Below the pieces are notes generated by a model. It was not told where the DNA came from and did not search any database. It saw only the letters and a list, made by a program, of their open reading frames with translations. The position numbers and the translations under genes are program-made. From Actinomycetes bacterium (GTDB taxonomy: Bacteria; Actinomycetota; Actinomycetes; Actinomycetales; Actinomycetaceae), in assembly GCA_023426345.1 (NCBI GenBank), contig JAFAAX010000149.1, positions 1-7,765 on the forward strand: 7,765 bases of DNA, in the 5' to 3' direction. Numbering within the stretch: position 1 is the stretch's first letter; each line of letters begins with the position of its first letter. Shown here piece after piece: positions 1 through 7,568 of the stretch.

Positions 1-457
1 GCATCGGCGAGGGCGGCGCCGGGCTTTCAGGCACCCACGGGGGCGGCGCGGCACGCGGACCGCGCTCGGGCGCCCGTCCCTCCTGATCGCGGCGCTCGTC
101 GAGGTCGCGGGCCAGCGCGAGGAGCGACTCGACGACGCCGTCGGGGGCCGCCGCCTGGGCCACGGCGTCCGCGCCGACGGAGCGGAGCCGGGCGGCCTCG
201 TCCAGGGGGGCGAGCAGGACGACGGCCATCCCCGAGGCGTGGAGGTCCTCGAGGACGCTGCGGTCGAGGTCCGGATCGGCGGCGTCCAGGGCGGCCAACT
301 CGGCGACCCCCGCGCGGGCGGCGGCGCGCACCTCCGCCAGGTCGGCGCAGCGGCGGATGACGACCAGATGCTGGCCGCGGGCGTCGATGGCCTGGACCAG
401 CGGGCCTTCGTCGTCGGACCCGGCCAGGACGACGACGCCGTGGCGCCGGGGGCTCAT
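1..457 (-). CDS. CpaE/TadZ-like protein, N-terminal part (truncated by window edge)
   Basis: Reading leftwards from ATG 455-457, an open frame of 152 codons runs off the left edge without a stop. Residues 7-120 alternate short hydrophobic strands (GVVVLAG, HLVVIR, VAELAAL, MAVVLLAP) with alanine/arginine-rich helices. This is the layout of the receiver-like N-terminal domain of CpaE/TadZ proteins, which localise Flp/Tad pilus machinery. From about residue 124 it becomes a charged then proline-rich linker (APPPWVPESPAPP), as expected before a MinD/ParA-type ATPase domain. That ATPase domain would lie outside the window, so it is inferred. The start overlaps the stop of the SAF gene as ATGA, implying translational coupling in one operon. 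An SAF/CpaB-like partner directly upstream supports the assignment. A diverged response-regulator-like protein of other function cannot be excluded. Confidence 0.6.
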   Translation of the reverse strand, partial: MSPRRHGVVVLAGSDDEGPLVQAIDARGQHLVVIRRCADLAEVRAAARAGVAELAALDAADPDLDRSVLEDLHASGMAVVLLAPLDEAARLRSVGADAVAQAAAPDGVVESLLALARDLDERRDQEGRAPERGPRAAPPPWVPESPAPPSPM

Positions 458-1092
458 CCGCCCACCGGGACGGCCGTCAGGGAGCCGTCCCCTCCTGTCG
501 CCTCGAGGATCGCCGGAAGGTCGGACACGGGCACCCGGACCTCCACACGGGTCCCGGCGCCCGCGCCCCAAGTGGTCGACGATTCCCCGACGCGGACCAG
601 CGTGACGGCCGAGGACACCAGGCGCGGGGCGGCGTCCGCCTGGTCGGCGGGCACCGCCGCCCGCGACGCCGGGACGAACCACAGCTCCAGTTCGGTGCCG
701 ATGCCCGCGGAGTCCGGCAGCCCGGACGACACCGTGACCATCAGGCGGCGGTGATCGACGTCCTCGGCCGCTGTGACGGCGCTGGTCGGCACCAGCTCGC
801 CGGCGCCCAGGGAGCGCGCGGCGACATCGTGGGCGCCCAGGGCGCCTTCGAGGACGTAGGCGTCGGACTCCGGGCGGGCGCTGACCACGCGGGTGTTCGA
901 TCCGTCGAGGGCCTCGCCGGCGGCCACGGACCGCGTGGTCTGGTAGAGCGCGACGCCTCCGCGCGCCTGTCCGACCAGGAGGACGCAACCCAGCACGGAG
1001 ACCGCGATGAGGACGAGGCCCAGGACGAACCGGGGATCCCTCCACACGCCCCGGCCGGCGGGGATTCGTGTGATCCGTTTCATACCCACCAT
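454..1092 (-). CDS. SAF-domain membrane protein (CpaB/RcpC-like)
   Basis: This 212-aa protein starts with a short basic N-terminus (MKRITRIPAGRG) and then one hydrophobic segment at about residues 22-43 (FVLGLVLIAVSVLGCVLLVG), so it is probably anchored with the rest outside. After the anchor, a stretch of about 65 residues (TRSVAAGEALDGSN through ARSLGAGELVPTSAV) matches the SAF pattern of CpaB, FlgA and antifreeze-like proteins, with the usual 'aG..l....v' and 'l..G.lv..s.v' turns. The C-terminal half is beta-rich and resembles the RcpC part of CpaB-like proteins. In Tad systems CpaB stabilises the pilus secretin or assembly; in monoderm actinobacteria its role is unclear. I chose ATG 1092 because AGGA lies seven bases upstream. 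ATG 1083 (MKRITRIP) is a real alternative: an extended -10-like TGTCAGAAT ends seven bases before it, which would give a leaderless start. The frame is open to 1191, but those extra residues look non-coding. Confidence 0.72.
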   Translation of the reverse strand: MVGMKRITRIPAGRGVWRDPRFVLGLVLIAVSVLGCVLLVGQARGGVALYQTTRSVAAGEALDGSNTRVVSARPESDAYVLEGALGAHDVAARSLGAGELVPTSAVTAAEDVDHRRLMVTVSSGLPDSAGIGTELELWFVPASRAAVPADQADAAPRLVSSAVTLVRVGESSTTWGAGAGTRVEVRVPVSDLPAILEATGGDGSLTAVPVGG

Positions 1093-1130
1093 TCTGACAT
1101 CCTGACGGACGCGGCGGGGAGGCCCCCGTG

Positions 1131-1179
1131 GCATCCACAGGCCCGGGTCCTGTGTCCACACTGACCGATGTTGTCCACA
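1131..1179 (+). promoter_or_regulatory. DnaA-box-like cluster in divergent promoter region
   Basis: TTGTCCACA at 1171-1179 is identical to the DnaA box consensus known from Streptomyces and mycobacteria. GTGTCCACA at 1152-1160 differs in one base, and a weaker GCATCCACA lies at 1131-1139. All three are in the same orientation, spaced 21 and 19 bases start to start, so about two helical turns apart. They lie between the divergent SAF and HTH genes. DnaA binding is an inference from the motif; there is no dnaA or dnaN gene and no AT-rich unwinding element, so this is not an origin. Confidence 0.45.
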
Positions 1180-1214
1180 TCGGACGCGCATCGAGGAACG
1201 GGAGACGCGCGAAG

Positions 1215-1223
1215 TGGCATGAT
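1215..1223 (+). promoter_or_regulatory. extended -10 promoter element of the HTH gene (leaderless start)
   Basis: TGGCATGAT at 1215-1223 fits an extended -10 (TGn followed by CATGAT, 4/6 to TATAAT). Exactly six bases separate it from ATG 1230, which would place the transcription start on the A of the start codon. No clear -35 is visible at the right distance (GGAACG at 1195-1200). The only Shine-Dalgarno-like run, GGAG at 1224-1227, is two bases from the ATG, too close to work normally. Confidence 0.4.
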
Positions 1224-1229
1224 GGAGCC

Positions 1230-1460
1230 ATGACTCCGCGATTCCTCACTCTGGCCGACGTCGCCGACACTCTCAACCTGTCGATGTCCGCCACGCGGGC
1301 GCTGGTGAACTCCGGGGAGCTCCCCGCGATCCAGGTGGGCGGCAAGCGGGTCTGGCGGATTGAGGACTCCGCGCTCGAGCAGTACATCCAGGATCAGTAC
1401 GCCGCCTCCCGGGCCCGCGTCCACGCCGATGCCGACGCGGGCGCCGACGCCGAGGACTGA
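1230..1460 (+). CDS. small MerR/excisionase-type HTH DNA-binding protein
   Basis: The protein has 76 aa. Residues 4-54 form a MerR-like winged helix-turn-helix of the excisionase (Xis/BldC-like) family. FLTLADVADTLNLS is the first helix and turn, SATRALVNSGELPAI the recognition helix and turn, and VGGKRVWRIEDSALEQYI the wing with the closing helix. Single-domain proteins of this kind are widespread and chromosomal in Actinobacteria, where BldC acts as a transcription factor; excision from a prophage is unlikely because no integrase is nearby. The tail (residues 65-76, HADADAGADAED) is acidic and low-complexity. ATG 1230 was chosen because family homology begins there; the frame stays open to 1128, but those residues look non-coding. 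The gene diverges from the SAF/CpaE operon, so it may regulate it; that is inference. Confidence 0.82.
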   Translation: MTPRFLTLADVADTLNLSMSATRALVNSGELPAIQVGGKRVWRIEDSALEQYIQDQYAASRARVHADADAGADAED

Positions 1461-1485
1461 CCGCGCGCCCCGGGGCGCCGCGCGG
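1461..1485. terminator. GC hairpin between convergent genes
   Basis: The 28-base convergent gap between the HTH gene and the unknown gene at 1489 is almost filled by an inverted repeat. GCGCCCCGGGGCGC (1465-1478) is a perfect palindrome, and CCGCGC (1461-1466) can pair with GCGCGG (1480-1485) in a longer imperfect stem. There is no T-run on either side, so this would be a U-tract-less, possibly bidirectional, terminator. The call rests on position and symmetry only. Confidence 0.4.
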
Positions 1486-1488
1486 CAC

Positions 1489-2046
1489 CTAGTACGGCGA
1501 GGCGACGAAGCGGATCCGGCGGATGCCGGACAGCGGGAGCGTGAGCATCTGGGAGCCTCCCCGGTCCCGCGCGTCCAGTCCTGAGGCGCCGACGCGCGCC
1601 TCCAGGTCCAGGTGGTCGGCGTAGACGGCGCTGACGGTGCCCTGGTGGACGCCCGCGTCATGGTCGACGACGACCTCGATCCCCCGCTCGGCCAGGTCGC
1701 GCAGGATGTGCCCGATGCCGACGGCGTTCGCCACGGAACCCTCGTCGACCGTGCTGCCCGCCAGCGGCCACACCGCGGCGATCGCGGACACCGGGATCAG
1801 GGACTCCCCCGCGGCCGCTCCGACGAGCACCCAGGTCCGGGCGACGTCGAGGACCGTTCCCGCGATCCTCTCCCCTCCGCGCAGGAGCACCGTCAGCGGA
1901 CGCCCCGCGCCGGCCAGCATCCGCGCCGCCAGGGTGACGTCGGCCCGCTCGGCGTCGGCGAGCTCGACGACCAGGGCCTCCGCCTGCTCGCGGCGCTCGG
2001 CGTCGAAACGCCCCTCGAGGTCGGCGAGGAACAGATCGAAGTCCAT
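1489..2046 (-). CDS. conserved-looking protein of unknown function with two small beta-barrel-like repeats
   Basis: I do not recognise a characterised family for this 185-aa protein. Residues 1-47 are predicted helical and charged (DLFLADLEGRFDAERREQ through LADAERADVTLAARML), possibly a short coiled coil. Residues 50-94 read as five short strands (PLTVLLRGG, ERIAGTVLDVA, TWVLVGA, ESLIPVSAIAAV), the pattern of an Sm-like or SH3-like barrel. Residues 122-182 repeat it (GIEVVVDHDA, VHQGTVSAVYADHLDLEA, QMLTLPLSGIRRIRFVA). There is no signal peptide or membrane segment, so it is probably cytoplasmic. ATG 2046 is chosen because the N-terminal helix starts there; no good Shine-Dalgarno is seen, but GAGAAT lies five bases upstream and may be the -10 of a leaderless transcript. 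It converges with the HTH gene and diverges from the LysM operon. Confidence 0.72.
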   Translation of the reverse strand: MDFDLFLADLEGRFDAERREQAEALVVELADAERADVTLAARMLAGAGRPLTVLLRGGERIAGTVLDVARTWVLVGAAAGESLIPVSAIAAVWPLAGSTVDEGSVANAVGIGHILRDLAERGIEVVVDHDAGVHQGTVSAVYADHLDLEARVGASGLDARDRGGSQMLTLPLSGIRRIRFVASPY

Positions 2047-2153
2047 GCCCCATTCTCACCCGCCCCGCCGAGGGGCGTCGGCGTTTCCCGGCAGGCCGGT
2101 CCCGGAGACCGCCTTCCTCGGTGCAGCGGCCACCCGACCGCCATCCACAGGGC

Positions 2154-2183
2154 TTGACACCTCCGACAGCACACTGTCACACT
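2154..2183 (+). promoter_or_regulatory. promoter of the LysM/Rv3235-family operon with nested inverted repeats
   Basis: TTGACA at 2154-2159 is a perfect -35. The best -10 at acceptable spacing is CACACT (2178-2183, 18-base spacer, only 3/6). Two inverted repeats overlap the spacer: GACAG (2165-2169) with CTGTC (2174-2178), and the outer TGACA (2155-2159) with TGTCA (2175-2179). They could be an operator. The start codon is 56 bases further on, so a leader of about 45-50 bases is expected. Confidence 0.45.
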
Positions 2184-2225
2184 CGATTGGAACGAACTGT
2201 TATCAATCACCTCCGTTCCATCGCG

Positions 2226-2232
2226 AGAGGAG
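2226..2232 (+). promoter_or_regulatory. ribosome binding site fixing the GTG start of the LysM gene
   Basis: AGAGGAG lies six bases before GTG 2239. It is a strong Shine-Dalgarno match and decides this GTG against any later start. Confidence 0.75.
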
Positions 2233-2238
2233 TACACC

Positions 2239-3126
2239 GTGGCCCGCACCGCGTCGTCCGCCCGTCGCCTCGCCGAGATCGCCGTGTGGCTGTCGGCTCC
2301 CCCGATGCTGGCGATCGCCTACTCGCTGGCGCCCCGGCTCCTTGATCCACGCGTCAACCATCCCGTCGAGCACACCATCGCCGGCATCCTGGCCTCGGCC
2401 GCCGCGCTGGTGCTCGCCTGGCACCTGGCCTGGCTGATCGTCGCGCGCCTGGCGCGGGCCGCCGCCGTCCCGCGGGCCGCGCGGCGCGTCCTGGCCGGCG
2501 CGGTCTCCCGGCTTGGCACCGACCAGGCCCGCGCCCTCCTGGCCCGCGGTGGGGCGGCCGCGTCCCTGGGCGCCGGGCTGGCGCTCGGGGCGCTCGGCCC
2601 CGCCGCCTGGGCCACTGCGGAGCCCCCGCCCGACGATCTGTCCTGGGGAGCGATCACGCAGACCGCCGGCCCGCGGGACGACGACCACACGGTCGTTCCC
2701 TCCCCCTCCGCCCCGTCCGGCCCGGGTCGCGGTCCAACGTCGGTCCCGTCGCCTTCCCGTGCCATCGCAGTCCCCGCCACTCCCGCCGCCACCGCGCCCT
2801 CCACCACTGGTGGGTCCGCCACTGGTGGGTCCGCCGCCGCCTCCCCGCTCCCGGCCGTCCCCACCTCCGCAGACGAGGGCGACCCCGGCCGCCGCAGCCG
2901 CGATCCGAGTCCTCCGGCCGACGCCTCCCAGCCGACCGCGCACACCGTGGTCCCCGGGGAGAGCCTGTGGACGATCGCCGCAGACCTGCTCGGACCGGAC
3001 GCCGACGACGCGGCGATCGCCAGGCTGTGGCCGCGGCTCCACGCCCAGAACGCGTCCACGATCGGCGCCGACCCTGACCTCATCCACCCCGGTCAGGTCC
3101 TGGTCCTCCCCGAGGTCGGACGATGA
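2239..3126 (+). CDS. membrane-anchored LysM-domain protein
   Basis: This 295-aa protein has three hydrophobic segments near residues 12-32, 47-71 and 105-124. A long Pro/Ser/Thr/Ala-rich linker follows (about 128-233), then a C-terminal LysM domain at 235-291. The LysM shows HTVVPGESLWTIAADLLG at its start and DLIHPGQVLVLP at its end, the hallmark strand-helix-helix-strand pattern that binds peptidoglycan N-acetylglucosamine. An N-in topology with three spans would put the LysM outside, at the cell wall; that is inferred. No catalytic domain is seen, so it is more likely a wall-binding or scaffold protein than a hydrolase. The linker contains a TGGSA duplication caused by a 15-base tandem repeat. 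Its stop overlaps the next start as ATGA, so the two proteins are probably made together. Confidence 0.85.
   Translation: MARTASSARRLAEIAVWLSAPPMLAIAYSLAPRLLDPRVNHPVEHTIAGILASAAALVLAWHLAWLIVARLARAAAVPRAARRVLAGAVSRLGTDQARALLARGGAAASLGAGLALGALGPAAWATAEPPPDDLSWGAITQTAGPRDDDHTVVPSPSAPSGPGRGPTSVPSPSRAIAVPATPAATAPSTTGGSATGGSAAASPLPAVPTSADEGDPGRRSRDPSPPADASQPTAHTVVPGESLWTIAADLLGPDADDAAIARLWPRLHAQNASTIGADPDLIHPGQVLVLPEVGR
2804..2833 (+). repeat. two tandem copies of a 15-base repeat in the LysM gene
   Basis: CCACTGGTGGGTCCG occurs at 2804-2818 and again, identically, at 2819-2833. In frame it gives TGGSA twice in the flexible linker. Perfect identity suggests recent slippage, and copy number may vary between strains. 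Confidence 0.85.
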
Positions 3127-3590
3127 CCACGGCGGCGGTCGCGCCCGCGATCGCGGGGGACGCCTGCCTGCGATGGGACATGCGCCGCGACATGGATCCC
3201 CAGGACCTCCTCGACGTCGAGGAGCGCCTCCAGCGCGACCCGCGCCACGCCCTCGAGGTGCCGACGCCGCCCGACCCCGGGCAGTGGGCGACGGGGCTCG
3301 CCCGGGGGATCTGGGAGATCCTGATCGGCCAACGACCCCTCACCCAGCTGCGCCGGTGGGTCGTTCCCGCGCTCTACGCCGAGCTGGAGGACGCCGCCCG
3401 CCGGCAGCCTCCCGACCCGCAGCGCCACAGCGCCCCCTGCCTGCCCCAATCCGTCCACGTGTCGCCGGTGCGCGAGGGCATCGTCGAGGTCTGCGTGACG
3501 ATCCGCGTGGGACCCCGCAGCCGAGCGATGGCGATGAGGCTGGAGGACTTCCGCGGCCGGTGGCTGGCGACGGCCCTCGACATCGGCTGA
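3123..3590 (+). CDS. Rv3235-family (DUF6459) protein
   Basis: This 155-aa protein has no signal peptide or membrane segment. The first 50 residues are charged and poorly conserved-looking. Residues 55-92 carry the family pattern of a helix followed by GQRPLTQLRRWVVPALYAELE (here 'IWEILIGQRPLTQLRRW'). Residues 110-154 are strand-rich and match the C-terminal signature (VHVSPVREGIVEVCVTIRVG, RAMAMRLEDFRGRWLATAL). The overall look is a small alpha+beta fold, possibly NTF2-like, but that is a guess from pattern. The family is known in Actinobacteria next to secA and has no established function that I know of. ATG 3123 overlaps the LysM stop (ATGA), with GAGG seven bases upstream inside the LysM gene. 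The gene converges on secA with a 60-base gap. Confidence 0.75.
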   Translation: MTTAAVAPAIAGDACLRWDMRRDMDPQDLLDVEERLQRDPRHALEVPTPPDPGQWATGLARGIWEILIGQRPLTQLRRWVVPALYAELEDAARRQPPDPQRHSAPCLPQSVHVSPVREGIVEVCVTIRVGPRSRAMAMRLEDFRGRWLATALDIG

Positions 3591-3594
3591 GCCC

Positions 3595-3645
3595 GGCCGA
3601 TCGGCCGCCTGCCGGCTCCAGCCAGCCGGCCGCCGGTCAGCGGCC
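3595..3645. terminator. hairpin-rich convergent junction, probable bidirectional terminator
   Basis: GCCGGCT (3611-3617) and AGCCGGC (3624-3630) form a perfect 7-bp stem with a 6-base loop. GGCCGC (3603-3608) can pair with GCGGCC (3639-3644) as an outer stem, and GGCCGATCGGCC (3595-3606) is a perfect palindrome. It sits between the ends of the Rv3235-family gene and secA. No T-run is present, as is common for terminators in very GC-rich actinobacteria. Confidence 0.5.
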
Positions 3646-3650
3646 CACCG

Positions 3651-6551
<2,901 letters not shown>

Positions 6552-6556
6552 CGCTG

Positions 6557-6561
6557 CTCCT
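6557..6561 (-). promoter_or_regulatory. ribosome binding site of secA
   Basis: AGGAG on the minus strand lies five bases before GTG 6549-6551 and selects this start. It lies 11 bases downstream of the small leader hairpin at 6573-6591. Confidence 0.75.
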
Positions 6562-6572
6562 GAACGTCGGGA

Positions 6573-6591
6573 CCGGGGGACCTGCCCCCGG
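6573..6591 (-). promoter_or_regulatory. small hairpin in the secA leader, just before the ribosome binding site
   Basis: CCGGGGG (6573-6579) and CCCCCGG (6585-6591) form a perfect 7-bp, all-GC stem with a 5-base loop. In the mRNA it would stand about ten bases upstream of the AGGAG of secA, near enough to affect ribosome access. Whether it regulates anything is unknown. Confidence 0.45.
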
Positions 6592-6619
6592 GCGCGCGCA
6601 TCGTCCTGTGTACGGAAGT

Positions 6620-6665
6620 GGGCCCCGCGGCCGCGACCGGCGGAACCGGTGCGGCGGCGGGGCCC
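6620..6665 (-). terminator. large stem-loop between hpf and secA
   Basis: Arms 6620-6640 and 6646-6665 pair over about 20 bp (nine GC pairs, one mismatch, five pairs, a wobble, a one-base bulge and four pairs) around a 5-base loop. On the minus strand it begins about 38 bases after the hpf stop. No T-run follows, so it may be a U-less terminator, an mRNA-stabilising end for hpf, or part of the secA leader. The fold itself is clear; its role is inferred. Confidence 0.5.
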
Positions 6666-6702
6666 TCGGGTCCGGGGCGTCGACGAGGGCGTCCCGGGCG
6701 GG

Positions 6703-7353
6703 TCAGGCGGACAGCGTCGTGTTGAGGCGGATCACCCCGTAGGTCCATCCGTGGCGGCGGTAGACGGCGCAGGGCTGCATCGTCTCCTTGTCGACGAACA
6801 GGAAGAACGGGTGCCCGACCAGCTCCATCTGGTACAGCGCGTCGTCGACGCTCATGGGCACGGCCTCGTGGACCTTCTGGCGCACCACCACCGGGGAGTC
6901 CCCGAGCTGCTCCTCCCGGGCCTCGCCGGGCTTGAGATCCTGGGCGCTCTTGAGCGGCGTCCCCTCCTCGGCGGCCTCGGCGCCGCCCGCGACGTCGGCG
7001 AGGTCCAGCGTCTGCGCGTCCTCTGCGAGGTCGGACGGGATGCGGCGGCGGTGGTCCTTCGCGCGGTCGCGCGCGCGGCGCAGCCGCTCGAAGAGCTTGT
7101 CGACGGCGATGTCGACGGCGGCGTAGCGGTCGGCGGATGCCGCCTCGGCGCGGATCACCGGTCCTTTGCCGAACACCGTGATCTCGATGCGCTCGGCGGT
7201 GTCGGCCTGTCGGGGATTGCGTTCGTGCGTCAACTCGACGTCCGCGCGCTGGGCCCGCGGGTAGAACTGGGTGGTCTTCGAGACCTTCTCCTCGACGTAG
7301 TCGCGGAAGTTCGGGTGGATCTCGGCGTTGCGTCCGACGACGGTGATGTCCAT
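6703..7353 (-). CDS. hpf: ribosome hibernation promoting factor, long form (HPF/RaiA family)
   Basis: Long HPF binds the 30S subunit in the decoding-site region and pairs ribosomes into inactive 100S dimers in stationary phase or stress. In this 216-aa protein, residues 1-100 form the RaiA-type beta-alpha-beta-beta-beta-alpha domain (MDITVVGRNAEIHPNFRDYV, then ADVELTHERN, RIEITVFGKG, VIRAEAASADRYAAVDIAVDKL). A charged linker covers about 101-154. The C-terminal dimerisation domain lies at 155-210 (VVVRQKVHEAVPMSVDDALY, MELVGHPFFLFVD, AVYRRHGWTYGVIRL). Both domains are complete, so this is the dimer-forming type. ATG 7353 is set by GGAGG five bases upstream and by the family N-terminus; the frame continues upstream to 7521, but that part looks like leader. 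The order comF-hpf-secA is the usual actinobacterial one. Confidence 0.95.
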   Translation of the reverse strand: MDITVVGRNAEIHPNFRDYVEEKVSKTTQFYPRAQRADVELTHERNPRQADTAERIEITVFGKGPVIRAEAASADRYAAVDIAVDKLFERLRRARDRAKDHRRRIPSDLAEDAQTLDLADVAGGAEAAEEGTPLKSAQDLKPGEAREEQLGDSPVVVRQKVHEAVPMSVDDALYQMELVGHPFFLFVDKETMQPCAVYRRHGWTYGVIRLNTTLSA

Positions 7354-7358
7354 GGTGT

Positions 7359-7363
7359 CCTCC
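7359..7363 (-). promoter_or_regulatory. ribosome binding site of hpf
   Basis: GGAGG on the minus strand lies five bases before ATG 7351-7353. It rules in this start against the longer open frame reaching 7521. Confidence 0.8.
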
Positions 7364-7402
7364 AGGGGAGCTGTGCGGGTGGGGCCCGCGTGACGAATGC
7401 CC

Positions 7403-7480
7403 GGAGCATCGACGCCCCGGACGGTGAGTGCGGCTATCACCCCCCTGTGTCGACGCAGATCAGTGGCCTTTCGATGCCCC
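7403..7480 (-). other. possible long-range stem in the hpf leader
   Basis: On the minus strand, 7480-7471 (GGGGCATCGA) can pair with 7412-7403 (TCGATGCTCC) over ten base pairs including one G-U. This would close a loop of 58 bases in the untranslated leader of hpf. I recognise no known riboswitch or leader family here. Confidence 0.25.
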
Positions 7481-7507
7481 GATCCCGTCTGTTGTGATCT
7501 GGTTCCC

Positions 7508-7537
7508 ATGGTACGACACAATCGTGACGGGGGTCAT
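7508..7537 (-). promoter_or_regulatory. candidate promoter of hpf
   Basis: On the minus strand ATGACC (7537-7532, 4/6 to TTGACA) and TACCAT (7513-7508, 4/6 to TATAAT) are separated by 18 bases. It would start transcription near 7500, leaving a leader of about 145-150 bases before the hpf ATG. I saw no better pair between comF and hpf. Confidence 0.4.
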
Positions 7538-7550
7538 AGATGAGCGCGTC

Positions 7551-7568
7551 GGGGCGTCGTCACGCCCC
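7551..7568 (-). terminator. hairpin at the end of comF
   Basis: GGGGCGT (7551-7557) and ACGCCCC (7562-7568) form a perfect 7-bp stem with a 4-base loop, with the comF stop codon falling in the loop and adjoining stem base. No T-run follows on the minus strand. It may attenuate or end comF transcription before the separate hpf promoter. Confidence 0.4.

Noticed and set aside
239..754. Plus-strand frame opposite the CpaE-like and SAF genes
   Set aside because: The minus-strand pair has a sensible membrane segment, SAF pattern and an ATGA junction; the plus frame is low-complexity.
1131..1179. Replication origin
   Set aside because: Only one exact box and two degenerate ones are present, without an AT-rich unwinding region or dnaA, dnaN, parA/parB neighbours.
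1128..1229. Extended N-terminus of the HTH protein from ATG 1128
   Set aside because: The added 34 residues cover the promoter and DnaA-like sites and do not resemble the family, which begins at 'M..RFLTLADVA'.
1230..1460. Phage excisionase, hence a mobile element
   Set aside because: There is no integrase, attachment repeat or phage gene. Single-domain excisionase-type HTH proteins are ordinary chromosomal regulators in Actinobacteria.
7354..7521. Extended N-terminus of HPF up to 7521
   Set aside because: HPF proteins begin with 'MDI.V.GRN', and a good GGAGG precedes ATG 7353. The extension looks like untranslated leader.
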